From the NCBI GenBank assembly GCA_003508835.1, contig PUFA01000677.1, forward strand, positions 1-64,000: a stretch of DNA of 64,000 bases, read 5' to 3'. The position numbers were made by a program, and so were the translations under genes. Shown one piece after another: positions 34,202 to 45,310 of the stretch (the stretch's first letter is position 1; each line of letters opens with the position of its first letter). The DNA is from Eonycteris spelaea (taxonomy: Eukaryota > Chordata > Mammalia > Chiroptera > Pteropodidae). The notes beneath the pieces are model-generated. The model ran no database searches and was not told where the DNA came from. It saw nothing but the letters and a program-made list of their open reading frames with translations.

Positions 34202-34552
34202 TGAACTGGCCAAAAATAGCCTGCTTTCGATTTTCTGATGTGCTTGGCATGGAAAAAATACTGCTTGGCTATCGCCCATGGAACGTAACACTCTACTAAC
34301 AATAAACTTTTTTCTTCTCTACCCTCACTTGCACAACCAACGTGTGGGTTGACAGTAAAAAGAAGTAAAAATAGACTTGTGTGTTCAAACAGGATGAAGA
34401 ATAGGGGTTTAGGGCTTAAAAACCTGTACCTCTACATTTCAGAGCTGCTTGTTTTGGGGTCTGCGTACCCCTGGCTGAATAAAGAGTATGTTTCCTGTAA
34501 CTCACTGATTTCTCATGGTCCTTGCGTATATCGGGGGCTGGTGGCTACAACA
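34202..34552 (+). mobile_element. Solo-LTR-like insertion in unit 2
   Basis: A 351-base block starting TG and ending CA has no counterpart in units 0 and 1. It carries AATAAA at 34478-34483 preceded by a 'gcttgttttggggtctgcgt' R-type segment, the usual order of an ERV LTR. It replaces about 385 bases of the unit (compare 32975-33360), so the insertion came with a deletion. No clear target duplication is seen. Confidence 0.5.
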
Positions 34553-34840
34553 CTGATTCCGATCAAGTAGAGAGCCGCATGCAGTCATTGATGCTCAAGA
34601 AGGCTGTGAGTATGGTACCTATGCTAAGCGTGCCCCTCACTACTTTCAGTCTTACTGAGGTACTGTTTCTAATACAAAGGTGAACATTATGGTATAACCA
34701 CCTCTACCCACTTCAAAGGTGGTGTTTCTGCCTTGAAACATCAATTGATAAGATTTGAAATCAAGGCCTGTAACCTTACTAATTCCTGAGTAATCCACTG
34801 AAGGATGTTTGCTGCTGAAATTGATAACTTTTATTTAAGG

Positions 34841-34965
34841 GCTTGACCCGGAAGCTGATCTCCAGGAACTGACTCCACCAAAGACTTGAGGGTGAGGGCG
34901 GAGAGGGTCCCGATAACTGAGGGAGAGTTTACTCAAAGTAGGAACCATGTATATGCCAGAAGCAG
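34841..34965 (+). pseudogene. GAGE-domain exon, unit 3
   Basis: It reads G-L-D-P-E-A-D-L-Q-E-L-T-P-P-K-T, then TGA, and lacks one base relative to unit 1. The D-L-Q-E-L segment matches the XAGE-type core most closely. Acceptor (tttatttaag) and donor (CAG|GTATGT) are intact. Confidence 0.7.
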
Positions 34966-34999
34966 GTATGTTACGCATATGCATTAAGAATGCAGTGTT

Positions 35000-35199
35000 G
35001 TCTACAGCCGTGCTACCGTGAACAAGCCCGATTCCATCTGATCTCGGAAGCTAAGCAGGGTCAGGCCTGGTTAGTACTTGTATGGGAGACCACCTAGGTG
35101 CTGTAGGCATAAAAAATAAAAAACTAAAAAATAAGGGATTGTAAGCTGACAAGGTCCTTACAATCTGGGAGGTCAACCAAGGGTTGCCTCGCCTAAAAA
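35000..35199 (+). mobile_element. 5S rRNA-headed retroposon (SINE-like)
   Basis: The first 111 bases (35000-35110) align with 5S rRNA from its first base (gtctac), including 'gatctcggaagctaagcagg', 'ggcctggttagtacttg' and the final 'gtgctgtaggc'. A gap of about nine bases lies in the last third. An A-rich linker and a 60-base structured segment follow. The insertion is flanked by 11-base near-identical target duplications (aatgcagtgtt at 34989-34999, aatgcaatgtt at 35200-35210), proving retroposition. Fruit bats carry 5S-derived SINEs, which is a possible match. The internal 5S control region is mostly kept. Confidence 0.8.
35137..35190 (+). ncRNA. Two tandem stem-loops in the retroposon tail
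   Basis: Stem 1 pairs GATTGTAAG (35137-35145) with CTTACAATC (35157-35165), a perfect nine-base stem with an 11-base loop. Stem 2 pairs GAGGTCAACC (35169-35178) with GGTTGCCTC (35182-35190), nine pairs with one bulged T and a three-base loop. They are seen directly; a role in RNA stability or protein binding is inference. Confidence 0.7.
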
Positions 35200-35229
35200 A
35201 ATGCAATGTTTATGATTTCCAGATTGGTG

Positions 35230-35517
35230 ACCATTCATTACAAGGCTTTCTGAATATCAAAGCAGCTCTTTATGTTTTAGGAAGAAATTACCCTTCTTAA
35301 CCTTTTTACTCTGCATTGCTGGGCAAGTTCATTAGACTATTAACATTTAGAGAGCATTCAGACTTCCTTTAGGAGCCTATTAAACATGGCTCAAATGTAG
35401 CCATGGGAATATCATAGCTTTTTAGTACATATGTTACTAAATAAATAATGAATTGCAAGACAATTCAATTTCAAAATTAAGAAAAAAATTACAAAAGGGT
35501 AAACCAAAGAGATGGGA

Positions 35518-35575
<58 letters not shown>

Positions 35576-35980
35576 ACAGTATATAATAATAACAGTATAA
35601 ATCTTGAGGAAGAAGAAACATAGTACAACTAATAAATGCAAAAAATGGCTCTCTTTAAAGATATTTGTGAAGAAATTAAATATTGGACATAAGGACACTG
35701 AAAAAGATTTGTGAAGCATATCTGTTATTTACATAATCTTGACAAGAAAAAAAGAAGAAGTCCAAGATACACAATATGGACTGTGAGCAAGAGACAAACA
35801 GATATTGAGAATTTTATGTAATCGAAAGTACGTTTTTGAATTCTATATATATTTCCAAATATGGATGAAATGATTAATATACTAGGAAAGCATATATTAC
35901 TTAATATGCCCCAGTTGTAATTGAACATCTAAACATGACAGAGATCATGGGAAAACTTTGGAAATTGATCTGAGTTGTCC
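35230..35980. other. Intron before the terminal exon, AT-rich
   Basis: No gene was recognised. It includes a 50-base (TA)n run at 35521-35570. The rest is AT-rich, unclassified sequence. Confidence 0.5.
35521..35570. repeat. (TA)n microsatellite
   Basis: Uninterrupted TA units for 50 bases. Confidence 0.95.
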
Positions 35981-36225
35981 CTCAAACTCTTATTTTAGTT
36001 ATTAACATGGTAGTGTGTACTGGGAAGTTGATGATAATAGATGTTTAAGCATTCTCACTCCAAGAAATAAATGTTAACCATGTGAGGTGATGGATGTGTT
36101 ACTTACCTGTGTTTCTCTTGGGAATCATTCCACAATGTGTACATATGTTGAATCGCCATGTTTTATACTTTAAATATACACATTATATTTCTTAATTATT
36201 CCTCAATAAAGATTGTCAAAAACTT
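35980..36225 (+). mobile_element. Old L1 3' end
   Basis: The phrase order (gaggtgatggatgtgttact, 'aatcattccacaatgtgtac', ending 'ttcctcaataaaga') matches the common old L1 3' terminus on the + strand. Confidence 0.65.
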
Positions 36226-36229
36226 AACT

Positions 36230-38000
36230 TTGGAGACAGTGCCTACCTTCTAGGTATCTTTCTCCTTTTTTCATTCTATCTCTTCTTCTCACTCCTCTCT
36301 CCCTGCATTCCTTTTTATTTTGTTCTAGCCATGACATGTTTGTGGCATATATGTGGTTCACATCTTAATGTCAAAAATGATGGTCATGACTCAATGCTAG
36401 TGTGACCATACAATTTATAATACAAATGAACACTTTCAAGTGTGTATAAGGCATTATTCATAATTACACTAGGACTACAGTTGAGCTAGAGGACATATTG
36501 TTACCGTACTTAAGCGCATAAGGACTAAACTAGCCCAAAGAAACATTTTTACATTTCTGCACCATAGGGAAAAAACAAAAGTAGTACTCGCCTATCTATT
36601 TACTTTACTTAAGCAGTAACGAATGTGACATGACTGTTGTAGCCAATTCATGTACAGAAAATTATGCCAAGTGAAAGCATTTAAATGATATTCTCTTGTA
36701 AATTTCTTTTGTTTCTTAGATTTTTGGGGGTGTTGCTTGTATTTTTAGTAAATGTATATACAATTTTTACCTTCTTTTAAAGACTTTAACAGGTTCAGTT
36801 CATTTTTTATGTTGTGATTGGGAACCATCTTTTTGTTTCCTTGTAGCAGTAGAAAGAGTGGTGTGCTTTAAAAAAGTTGGTGAAATACATGTTTGGAAGT
36901 CTCCGTTATAAAACCAAAACTGTAGTGTCCTTTGTATGCCTCCAATGCAACCGAAATCAGATTCTGCTAAGTAATGTTCCCACCTGTTATGTTTATCTCA
37001 CAGGAGAAGGGCAACCACAGGACTAAAGGAAGAGGAGCTGAAACCATGCAAACTGTTCTGTGAGATGTCGGACTGTTAAAAGTCTCTCATTAAAGTTTTA
37101 CAGCTTTCTCCAAAAAGTCTTGTGAATCTTTTGTTAAATTTCTTCCCTATTGTTTGATACTCTTGAAAATCATATCATTTTCTGAAATTTTATTGTCTAA
37201 TAGAGCTGGTACATACAGATGTATTTGAACATTGATAGTCTGTCCAGCAACCTTGCTAAATCTGCTTATTAATTCCAAAGTGTTATGTCTCGATCCTTTT
37301 TGTTTTTCAACATGCACAATCCTAACATTTTTGAATACTAGTGGTTTTTTTGCTGTTTTAAACCTTAGGCCTTTTCTTTTCCCCTTGTTCTCATTTTACA
37401 ACATTGGACAGAGCCACCCAGTACACTGTCAAGAGAACCAGTAGAGGGGACCACCCTTGTCTTATCCTGATAGGAAATGGAGAATTGTTAACCTTTCACC
37501 ATGTTTACTGTGAAGTAATGGAAGTCCCTTTCTAATCCTAGATTGCTGAGAATCTGTATATCTTATAGCTGACTTTCATCAAACGCTTGCGTATTTATTG
37601 AGATAATGATAGGGTTTCTTTCTCCAATAATCTGTTAATGTGGTCAACGATAGATAAGTTCTATATTTAAACAAACCTTCATTCTTAGGGAAGGAAATTG
37701 GTTGTGACAGATTATCTTTCTGAATAATCTACATCTTACAAATTTGTTTAGGATGTTTCTGTATGACCTCATGAGTGACATTAGCATATACTTTTATTTC
37801 ACACTCTCTTTCTGGACTTGGTACCTAGGTCACACTAGATTCTTACGATGAATTGGTATGTAAAACCTCTTCTAGTGTCTGGAACGGAAGTTCTGTAAGG
37901 CTGGGAGGAATGTAGCACTAGGCTCTCGCATGTTCAGCTGTTTTAGATTGCATCTCTCTCGCTCACTCTCTCACTCTCGTTCTTTTTTTTCTTTTTTTTT
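36230..38000 (+). repeat. Piece B copy of the terminal-exon duplicon
   Basis: 36240-37660 matches 1-1430 in direct orientation and 52600-54118 in reverse. 37660-37960 matches only 52400-52600 in reverse, because arm A lacks this part. An L1 ORF2 fragment on the - strand occupies 37110-37780. Confidence 0.8.
37004..37110 (+). pseudogene. Terminal exon of the PAGE/XAGE-like gene (piece B)
   Basis: Acceptor cag ends at 37003. Spliced in phase from unit 1 the tail reads G-E-G-Q-P-Q-D-stop. The polyadenylation signal is ATTAAA (37089-37094), a weaker variant than AATAAA in piece A. The exon body is almost identical to piece A over its first 25 bases. Confidence 0.75.
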
Positions 38001-38270
38001 CTTTTTTGCACCCTACTTACAGGGCAGGGACCAAAGGCATCCTCAGTTGCATCGCTCAGCCTTTGTGAGGTGTCATCTTCCCTGCAAGATACCTGTTCCG
38101 ATGATGTCACTCTGAAAACAACCTGCTCCTTTTCCATGCTGATATCATCTTCTGCACACAGTAAAAATCATGTTGTATTAGCTTGCCTGGGTAATTTCGA
38201 TCTCTGCTACGTGGTTATGAATGGGCTGACCAAACTGTCAGCTGTGTACAGTTATGACCATTTTTTTTAG
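37960..38270. other. Short unique stretch with C/T- and T-rich tract
   Basis: A C/T- and T-rich run at 37950-38007 precedes unclassified sequence that ends at an L1. No gene is seen. Confidence 0.4.
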
Positions 38271-40930
38271 GTTTCTAATTACACAGTAAAATTGGCATTC
38301 TGGAAGGTACTGTGGCATGGCTTTTAACAAATGTATATATTCATATAGCAGCACTATAATCAATATGATGGTCTTTCATGTCACCCCCAAGTGCTCCCTG
38401 AGTTCTCACTGCTGCCCCTGTATAGTCACTTCCTTACCCTCCCCTAAGCCTGGCAGCCCCTGATGTGTTCTCTGTTAATATAATTTTTCAAGCATATCAT
38501 ATAAATGGAATAATATAGCCTGTGATGTTCTGACTCCTTCGCTCAGCACAATGCATTTGAGTTTCATCCGAGTTGTTGAACGTGTCAGTAGTTCATTCTT
38601 TTTTGCTGAAAAATACTCTATTGTATGGCAATAAAATTTTGTTTATTCATTCAACTATTGAGACATTTGATCTGTTTCCAGTTTTGGACAATTACGATCA
38701 GAGCTGCCATAAGCATTCGTGCTTGAGCTTTGACATGTGAAAATAAACTTTCATTCATCTAGAGTAAATTTCTACGTGTCAATTTTTCTAACACTGTTTG
38801 TTATAAGTACTCTTTATTGAATTGCTGCAAATATATCGTGCTCGATATTTTTTACAATAGTGTTTCTATTCACCCGTGTACCACAGTGTCAGGATTATTT
38901 AGCATTATAAGAATTTTGAATTGCATTCTTTCTGAAGTTTTCTTTGCTAATGTAGTCTTCTTGCCATCTCCAAATTTAGAATCAGTCTGTATCAAGAATT
39001 TAATGCCAGAATTTGATTAGAATTGCATTAACCGTCCATTAATTTGAGGACGATTGACATTTTCCCTATATTGAGTCTATCAACTGCTGAAGACAATGCG
39101 TCCCTCCATTTATTTAGGTTTTTTTTTTCAAATTTCTTTCATTAGCTTCTTCTGGTTTGTCAGTGCACAGACTCTACACATGTTTTGTTAGATTGGCGTG
39201 GCAAGTGGTGTGTGTGTGGTGGGGCATTTATAAATGGTATTGTGGGTTTTTTCTTTCCAGTAGTTCATTACTAGTTTATAGAAATGTATTCCCTTTTTCT
39301 TTGTGGAACTTAATCCTGTAAGTCGCTTAACTCACCTATTACTTCTATGAGTATTTTATACATTCTATAAGATTTTTCTTGTAGATAATCATGTCATCAT
39401 CTGTGAATTGGAGTAGTCTATTTCCTCCTTCCCAAGCTGTAAGTCACTATTTCTTTTTCTTGCCTTATTGAATTGGCTGAAACCTTAGTACAGTGTTGAG
39501 TACATGAGTTGAGAATAGCAGGGCTGAGTTGACATCCTTGTTAGTTCTTGATAGCTTTTTTTTTCCTTCCATGAATGGTTGTTGAATTTTGTCACTGATT
39601 TTTCTTTATCAGTTGAGATGACTGTGTAGTTCTGTTTCTTTGGGATGTTACTAGGCTGGATTACCTTAATTGATTTTTAAATATTGAGCCAGCTTTACAT
39701 TCCCAGGATAAACCCAACTTGGCCATGGCACATTATGCTTTTTATGTATTATTGGATTCAGTTAACTGATATTTATTGAGGATTTTCTGTGTTGATGTAC
39801 ATAAGAAAGATTAGACCATGGTTCTCTTCTGTCTTTTCTGATTTAGGTGTCAGGATAATGCTGATCTGATAAAGTGATTTGAGAAACATTCCCTCTCTTC
39901 TACTTTCTTGAAGAGATTGGTAAAATGGCTCTTCTTTCTTCTTAAATGTTTTTAGGACATTCCAGTGAAAGCACGTGGGCCTTGAGATGTCTTTCTTGAA
40001 TGTTTCAACTATGAACTAGACATTTTAACAGATACACATCTCCAGATTATCTGCTTGTTTTGGGGTAAGCTTAGTTAGTGTTTGTCTTTCAAGTATTTAT
40101 TTCATTTCATTTAAGCTTTAAAATGTATGTGTAGAGTTATTCATGGCATCATTTTCATTTCTGTGGTGTCCATGATGTATTTCAGAACTGATATTGGTAA
40201 GTTGTGTCTTTTTTTCTTTCTATTTCTTTGTTGAGGTCATTGATTTTCTCCATTCTTTTCCTGTTTTCCATCTCGTTGATTTCTGCAGCAGTCTTTAGTT
40301 CATTCATTCTGCTTCCTTTGAGTTACTTAAAACTTTTTTTTCTAGTTTCTTAAGCTGGAAGCTCTTGTTATTGATTTAGGTCACTTATTCTTTTCTAATA
40401 CTGTAAGCATCTGATGCTATAAGTATTTCCTGAAGAACCGCTTTAGCTTTATCCTGCAAGTTTTAATATGTTGTATTTTTTATTTTCATGCAGTTTGCAA
40501 TGTTTTATAATTTCTCTTGAGTCTTGCTCTTTGGCCCATGCAGTATTTTAGAATTGTGTGACTCACTTTCCTTATGTAAGGAGATTTTCCTCTTAACTTT
40601 TTCTGACTTATTGGTGGGTTTTCTCTTTTGGTCAGTCAACATACTTTCTATGATTTCAGCTATTTTACAGTTCATGTGATTTGCTTTATGACCCAGGAGA
40701 TGGGCCATCTCGGTGAGACTGCCATATGCACTGGAAAAGAATCTTTACTCTGCTCTTGTTAAGCTGAGAGTTGCATATACGTCAATTAGATCCAGTTGGT
40801 AGATGGTGTTGTTCAGTTCTTCTATAGTTTTGCTAATTTTCTTCTAACTTCTTTCCATATTTTGCAGAGAGTGTTGAAGTCTCCACATTTAATTGAAGAT
40901 TTATTTATCTCTTCTAGCTATGTCTGGTTT
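38270..40930 (-). mobile_element. L1, 3' end and ORF2 remnants
   Basis: Reversed 3' untranslated phrases start on the left (ttacacagtaaaattggcat, 'cagcactataatcaat'). ORF2 reverse-transcriptase and endonuclease-end phrases follow through about 40800. Frames are shattered, the longest reliable piece being under 100 residues. Confidence 0.8.
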
Positions 40931-40974
40931 TGCTTTTGTACTTGGAAGTTCTGTCGTTGGTCGCTTGAAGAAAA

Positions 40975-41490
40975 GGGGGTTAGCATAGCAGGCCTCATGC
41001 TGCTATACTTAGGCCAGCTTGCAAGCCTTGGCCCTTACCTGATTTCGAAAAACTTGGATTTGGGGAGCATTCACACCATTCCCTAATAGTCAAAGGTGGT
41101 TTGCTCTGCCCAAATTCTTTGTAGAAAATGTGGGTTTACGCTGAAAGGGTGCTTTCATTCTGGGAGTCTGGAATGTTGGTATGTGCTAGGCAGAGGGAGC
41201 CTATGTGACCAGCCGCCAATAAAAGCATTGGACATTGATGCTCTGATGAGCATCATGTGTTGTCACAATGCACTGCTGGAAAGATGAATTCTGTGACTTC
41301 CTTGGAAGAAGACTCTGGAAACTTGGTCTGGTTTTCTCAGGGAAACACCCAATATGCCTTCTCCTTGCTGATTTTAGTTTATCCTTTCACTGTAATAAGT
41401 GTCAGCCATGAGTAGAGTATATGCTGAGCCCTCTGAGTCCTCCTAGCAAATAATCGAAAGTGAACCTAGTCTTAAGGACGGTCGACACAG
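40975..41490 (+). mobile_element. Solo-LTR-like element
   Basis: The last part reads 'cctttcactgtaataagtg', 'tgctgagccctctgagtcc' and 'tcctagcaaataatcgaaag', closing near 'ggtcgacaca'. This is the recognisable end of a common ancient mammalian LTR with U5-like text. A TATA-like 'caataaaagc' occurs at about 41217. The AATAAA-type signal has been altered. The exact family is not assigned. Confidence 0.55.
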
Positions 41491-41499
41491 TGGTAAGAA

Positions 41500-41990
41500 T
41501 GTTGGGATTCACCGGAAAGAACTTGACTCGCTGGAATATGGTAAGAACCTTGACTGAGAAAAGGAAGTGTGAAGGCATGGGAGATGGTGAACCTTTGGTA
41601 GCTGCATGGCTATGGACTTACCCATGATTTGAGACGGCTGGTGCGATTTTATCTGTAATGAAATGTGTTACTTATTGAAACAGGAAATAATAGATCCACG
41701 TCTGGGAGAGTGAGAGCAACTGTGCTCCTTGGCTTCTTTGACCATGCTGCATAATCAGAGGGAGAGAAGTCACAGGGAGATGATGACTTTGGTTTTCGTT
41801 CTCTCCTCCAGGCAGAGAACAAAATCCTGTCCTTAAGATACAAAGGACAATCTTGTCCTTAAGGTTCAAAAAGGTAAGCTTTGGGTGGGCAACGTATGTT
41901 TAAAGTTTGTGTTGCTATCTCCTGTAAGTGGAGGAAACATGAAATCAATTCTCTGGGCTGGAGAAAAGCTTTAGATAAGGTAAAGGGGAA

Positions 41991-42042
<52 letters not shown>

Positions 42043-44300
42043 AGAGAAGAGAACGAACTTCAAGCCTTTCCTTCAGCTTCATGGTATGGCTGATACCAAA
42101 AACCACCTCCTAGCATTCCAGACAGGATCTTGCAAGGAAGCTGTGATGTTCACCCTGTAGTTACCATAAGACCAAGCAAAGGAATTTTTAAAGTGGTGTT
42201 TTGTTTCACGGCTATTGCATCTGGATGTATGACAAAATTGCAGTAAAATGATACATACATATAATTTCCTAATGCTAAATGCTAGAGGGATCACCCGCAT
42301 CAGGGAAACCTGAACAATAAAAGAGATAATGGGATCCACCTTTCTTGCTATTTGACTCTGGTGTGAGCAGGTTGGAACTGAAACTCTCTGACCATGAAAG
42401 GAAAACATTTTCCTATAATGGATGATTTTTGCTCAGATGGTTAAATCCAGAATAAGGGAGACCATAGAAAAGGGAGACAGTGTCCAGTTGGAGATACACT
42501 CTTGGGTTCTTGAAGCAATTTTTAGTTTTTAATTAATGCTTGAGAAATCAGATATCTTAGTCCATAGAGGCTGATGATGTCAGTCGTATGTGTACAGTTT
42601 TGAGTGGGCCAATTGGACTCTTAAGACTGACAAGATACATGAGGCTTAAGATAGCCTTGCTTATCACTTGCACATTGAACAGTGCTGACTGGCCTGGCAG
42701 CTTGTTGCCTTGCTGCTGCCAAAGGAAATCCTCTGACTTCTTTGGAACCCTAAAGTCACAGATCCTAAATGCCCCACCTGACTCTATGTTGAAACCTCAT
42801 ATTGCTGCTCTGGGCTGTTCTGGCCTCAGCAGGAGCCGTGCTGAACTGAAAGGAGGCTCAGTGAGGAGGAATGAGACTCTAGGACCACTGTAGATTTAAG
42901 ACACCACTCTGGGAGACCATCAACTAGGAAGACATGAGGGGGGGGGCACTCCCTGCACTGTCTGAGTCACTTGCCCAAGGATAGGGGCTCATTCTTTGAT
43001 GGGAACCCCCCAAATTGAGCTGCGGACCGGCTCTATATTTCTCCTATAGGCTAGATTTGTGATTCCTGCCAGGAACGGCAAGTTGAGGGAGGACTCATCA
43101 CAGGGAGTATGACCCCCTCCATCCACTCCCGACACATCAGGGTATCTCATTGCTATTGACTTGGGTTCCAGATTCCAGATTACTTGCAGTTTGCAGCCCT
43201 GGGCCGATAGCCTGACTCCACCTCCCTTACCTTGCTCTTGCTGCACTCGTCTTAGTAATTCAGTTGGTTTATTGAATGTAACTGTCCCCAGCAAAGGCAT
43301 TCGTCTTCATGGCATGCTCTCTAAGTAACTGCTAGAGGCAAAAGGGACATGAAGTCCTGGAAACCCATTTAAAATTTATTTTTACATTTAGGATTTTGTC
43401 CTGATCAATTCCTGAATGTGCTGTGTCTTTCTGGTTGAGTCATATAAACATGATTTCTTCTATGAAAATGCTTTCATCTTTCTTGCATACAACCCTTTCA
43501 TACAAATGGTTTGGAAGCCAGTAGGGAATAATTAAAGAAATGGAAAGTTTTGATTTTTTAAATGAGCCACAGCGATTTTCTAACAATGGAGAAAAAAAAG
43601 AACACAACACCTGGCACCTGTGGAAAGGTGAAGGGAGGCAGTGAGGAGATTAGTGATTTGTGTTTGTCCATAGAGTTCCCGAAAACTTTCCCCTCTTCCT
43701 GGAGAGATTCGCCTACCTGTACAGCCTTGCCAAGCTACTGTGAGCCCTTTGAATGCAAAGTGACTGCTGAGATTCCAGTCCCACCTGACAGAACTCCGAC
43801 TATGGGGTAGCAGGCATGTTCCCAGCTCCTGGACTTTGCATGCCCGAATACCTCCAGAGGTCGTCCACCCTCGGAAAGAGGAAGAACCGGTGTCGTGGTC
43901 AGACAAACCTGTTTGGAACTGACAGACTCCAGGGGCCAACGAATAATTCCACTGGACGGGGAGTCCTAGCGTTGGGAGGTCCCTTGTTGGGAGACTATAT
44001 TGGGGCCCCGGGGAGCCTTACTGGCCGACTGATGTAGGTCCTGCTCAAGGCACCCTAACAATTGTAAACTGTTTCCAGGGTACTACTCTGGGACTTCACT
44101 TCCTATGTGCGTGGGCCCTGACTGTCCTAACACTGCCTCAGGCTGGACGGCTTTCCAGTCCTCTTCCACTTAGTGATTCACTTATAAATTCCACAGAGTG
44201 TAAATGGGTGACTTGGGCCAGATCAAAGAGGCTCGTTAAAAAAGAAAAAGCCCTGCGTTTCTAAGATAGACTTTCATGGTTAGTGGAATTAGTTTTAACT
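41500..44300. other. Unclassified stretch
   Basis: No family is recognised. It includes a (GA)n tract (41990-42048) and several chance frames (for example 42588-42893 + and 42989-43300 -) without motifs. Part may be an old retroviral or L2-age remnant. Confidence 0.35.
41990..42048. repeat. (GA)n microsatellite
   Basis: An almost pure GA run with two or three interruptions. Confidence 0.9.
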
Positions 44301-44303
44301 GGC

Positions 44304-44784
44304 TGTGATGGTTAATTTTAGGTGTCAACTTGGCCAGGCCATGGTACACAGATAAGTGTTCAAACGCCAGTCTCCCTGTTGCTGAGAAGCTATTTTTCCG
44401 ATGAGATCAACTTTTTAAATCGGTGGACTTTGAGTAAGGCAGGTTACTGCCCGTAATGTGGGTGGGGTTTGTTCACACAGTCAGGTGAAGGCCTCAAGAG
44501 AAAAAAACGGGTGCTCCAAGGAAGAAAAATGTTTGCCTCCAGGCTGCCCGTGGAGCCGAGCTGCACCATCAACTCAACCGTGGTTCTGCAGCCTGTTTTC
44601 CCCGTAAATTTTGAACTTTCCAGTAGAACGATTGCATAATCACATGAGTCAATTCCTGCAAATATATCACTTATGCTATGTGGTGTGTGTGCGTGCGTGT
44701 GCGTGTATTTACACAGATATGTGCACAGGCATACATACACGTGTACGACAGGTACTATTTCTCTGGCTCAACCTGACTAATATA
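44304..44784 (+). mobile_element. ERVL-type LTR (MLT2-like)
   Basis: It begins 'tgtgatggttaattttaggt' followed by 'gtcaacttggcc', the classic start of an ERVL-type LTR, and ends near 'ctctggctcaacctgactaa'. The length of about 480 bases fits. A short TG/CG microsatellite lies near its right end. It is a solo LTR with no internal region. Confidence 0.65.
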
Positions 44785-45310
44785 CTGGCTCAATCCAGGA
44801 CCCATAGAGGGCGTAGCTGAAATGAATACTGCAGTGTAGACTGATCTCACCCTGCTGCATGGGTCCTAGGACAGAGACCCTCTGCACACCGACACCTATA
44901 TGGCTTATCATTATGACACCGTGTCCAGTCATTCGCTATTGAGTTCCACCTGGGTGGACTGGCCTCCTGCAGCATGTCGGGTCCTCTGTCCCGAGGACAG
45001 CAGGATGAGCTGGGTGAGGGAGATGGACATGGAAACAAGACTTCAGTGCAGTAACGGCAATGGGCATAGAATGTTTGTTCAGCAGCTCATGACAGATCAC
45101 ACTGTGAATATGTCCCACTAATTTTCCCACCTATTGAGAGCATATCCTGGAGAAGATGCATCTGGTCAGTGCAGTGGGATGCCCCTCAGTCCGTTTCCTC
45201 CACGCGTGCACAGCTACAGATGTCGACTGGCCCTGGTGTGTCGGGGCCAGACTCTACGCCAAAGGAGAATTGCCTTGGGTGATGAGTTTTCCAAAACACT
45301 CGAGGGTCCT
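44785..45310. other. Unclassified stretch
   Basis: Nothing was recognised between the LTR and the next L1. The right end is T-rich (45309-45323), probably the L1 tail. Confidence 0.4.

Larger units (their letters stand above)
31237..35230 (+). repeat. Tandem array of a 1.2-kb unit carrying the GAGE-domain exon
   Basis: Units begin at about 31237 (truncated at its 5' side), 32442, 33664 and 34841, that is, every 1.18-1.22 kb. Each consists of the domain exon followed by the same intron: gtatgtta donor, 'aatgcaatttatg...', 'aaagatt...tgtgagagg', 'gatcaagtagagag', and a 'ggcctga' acceptor for the next unit. The exon lengths are 126, 125 and 125 bases. The last unit ends soon after a 5S-type retroposon. 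The array lies between exon 3 and the terminal exon, so alternative use of units would be possible in a transcript. Confidence 0.85.
27931..37110 (+). pseudogene. PAGE/XAGE-like (GAGE-domain) gene, decayed
   Basis: A five-exon architecture of the GAGE/PAGE/XAGE family can be read: exon 1 in the CpG island, exon 2 (27931-28022), exon 3 (28307-28422), the GAGE-domain exon (32442-32567, 33664-33788 or 34841-34965) and a terminal exon (37004 on). The family encodes small acidic testis/tumour antigens of about 110-120 residues. Exon 2 reads S-E-H-V-R-S like PAGE proteins, exon 3 holds the acidic Q-E-E-E-P-P block, and the domain exon has D-L-Q...D-G-P-D-V. Damage: the start codon position reads ATC, exon 3 carries a one-base frame change, and every domain exon has an in-frame stop. 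The protein cannot be made as the family makes it, though the locus may still be transcribed. The X-linked setting and three-part duplication also fit the family. Confidence 0.8.

Noticed and set aside
41990..42048. Possible CRISPR-like or satellite array
   Set aside because: It is a plain GA microsatellite; no repeat-spacer pattern occurs anywhere in the window.
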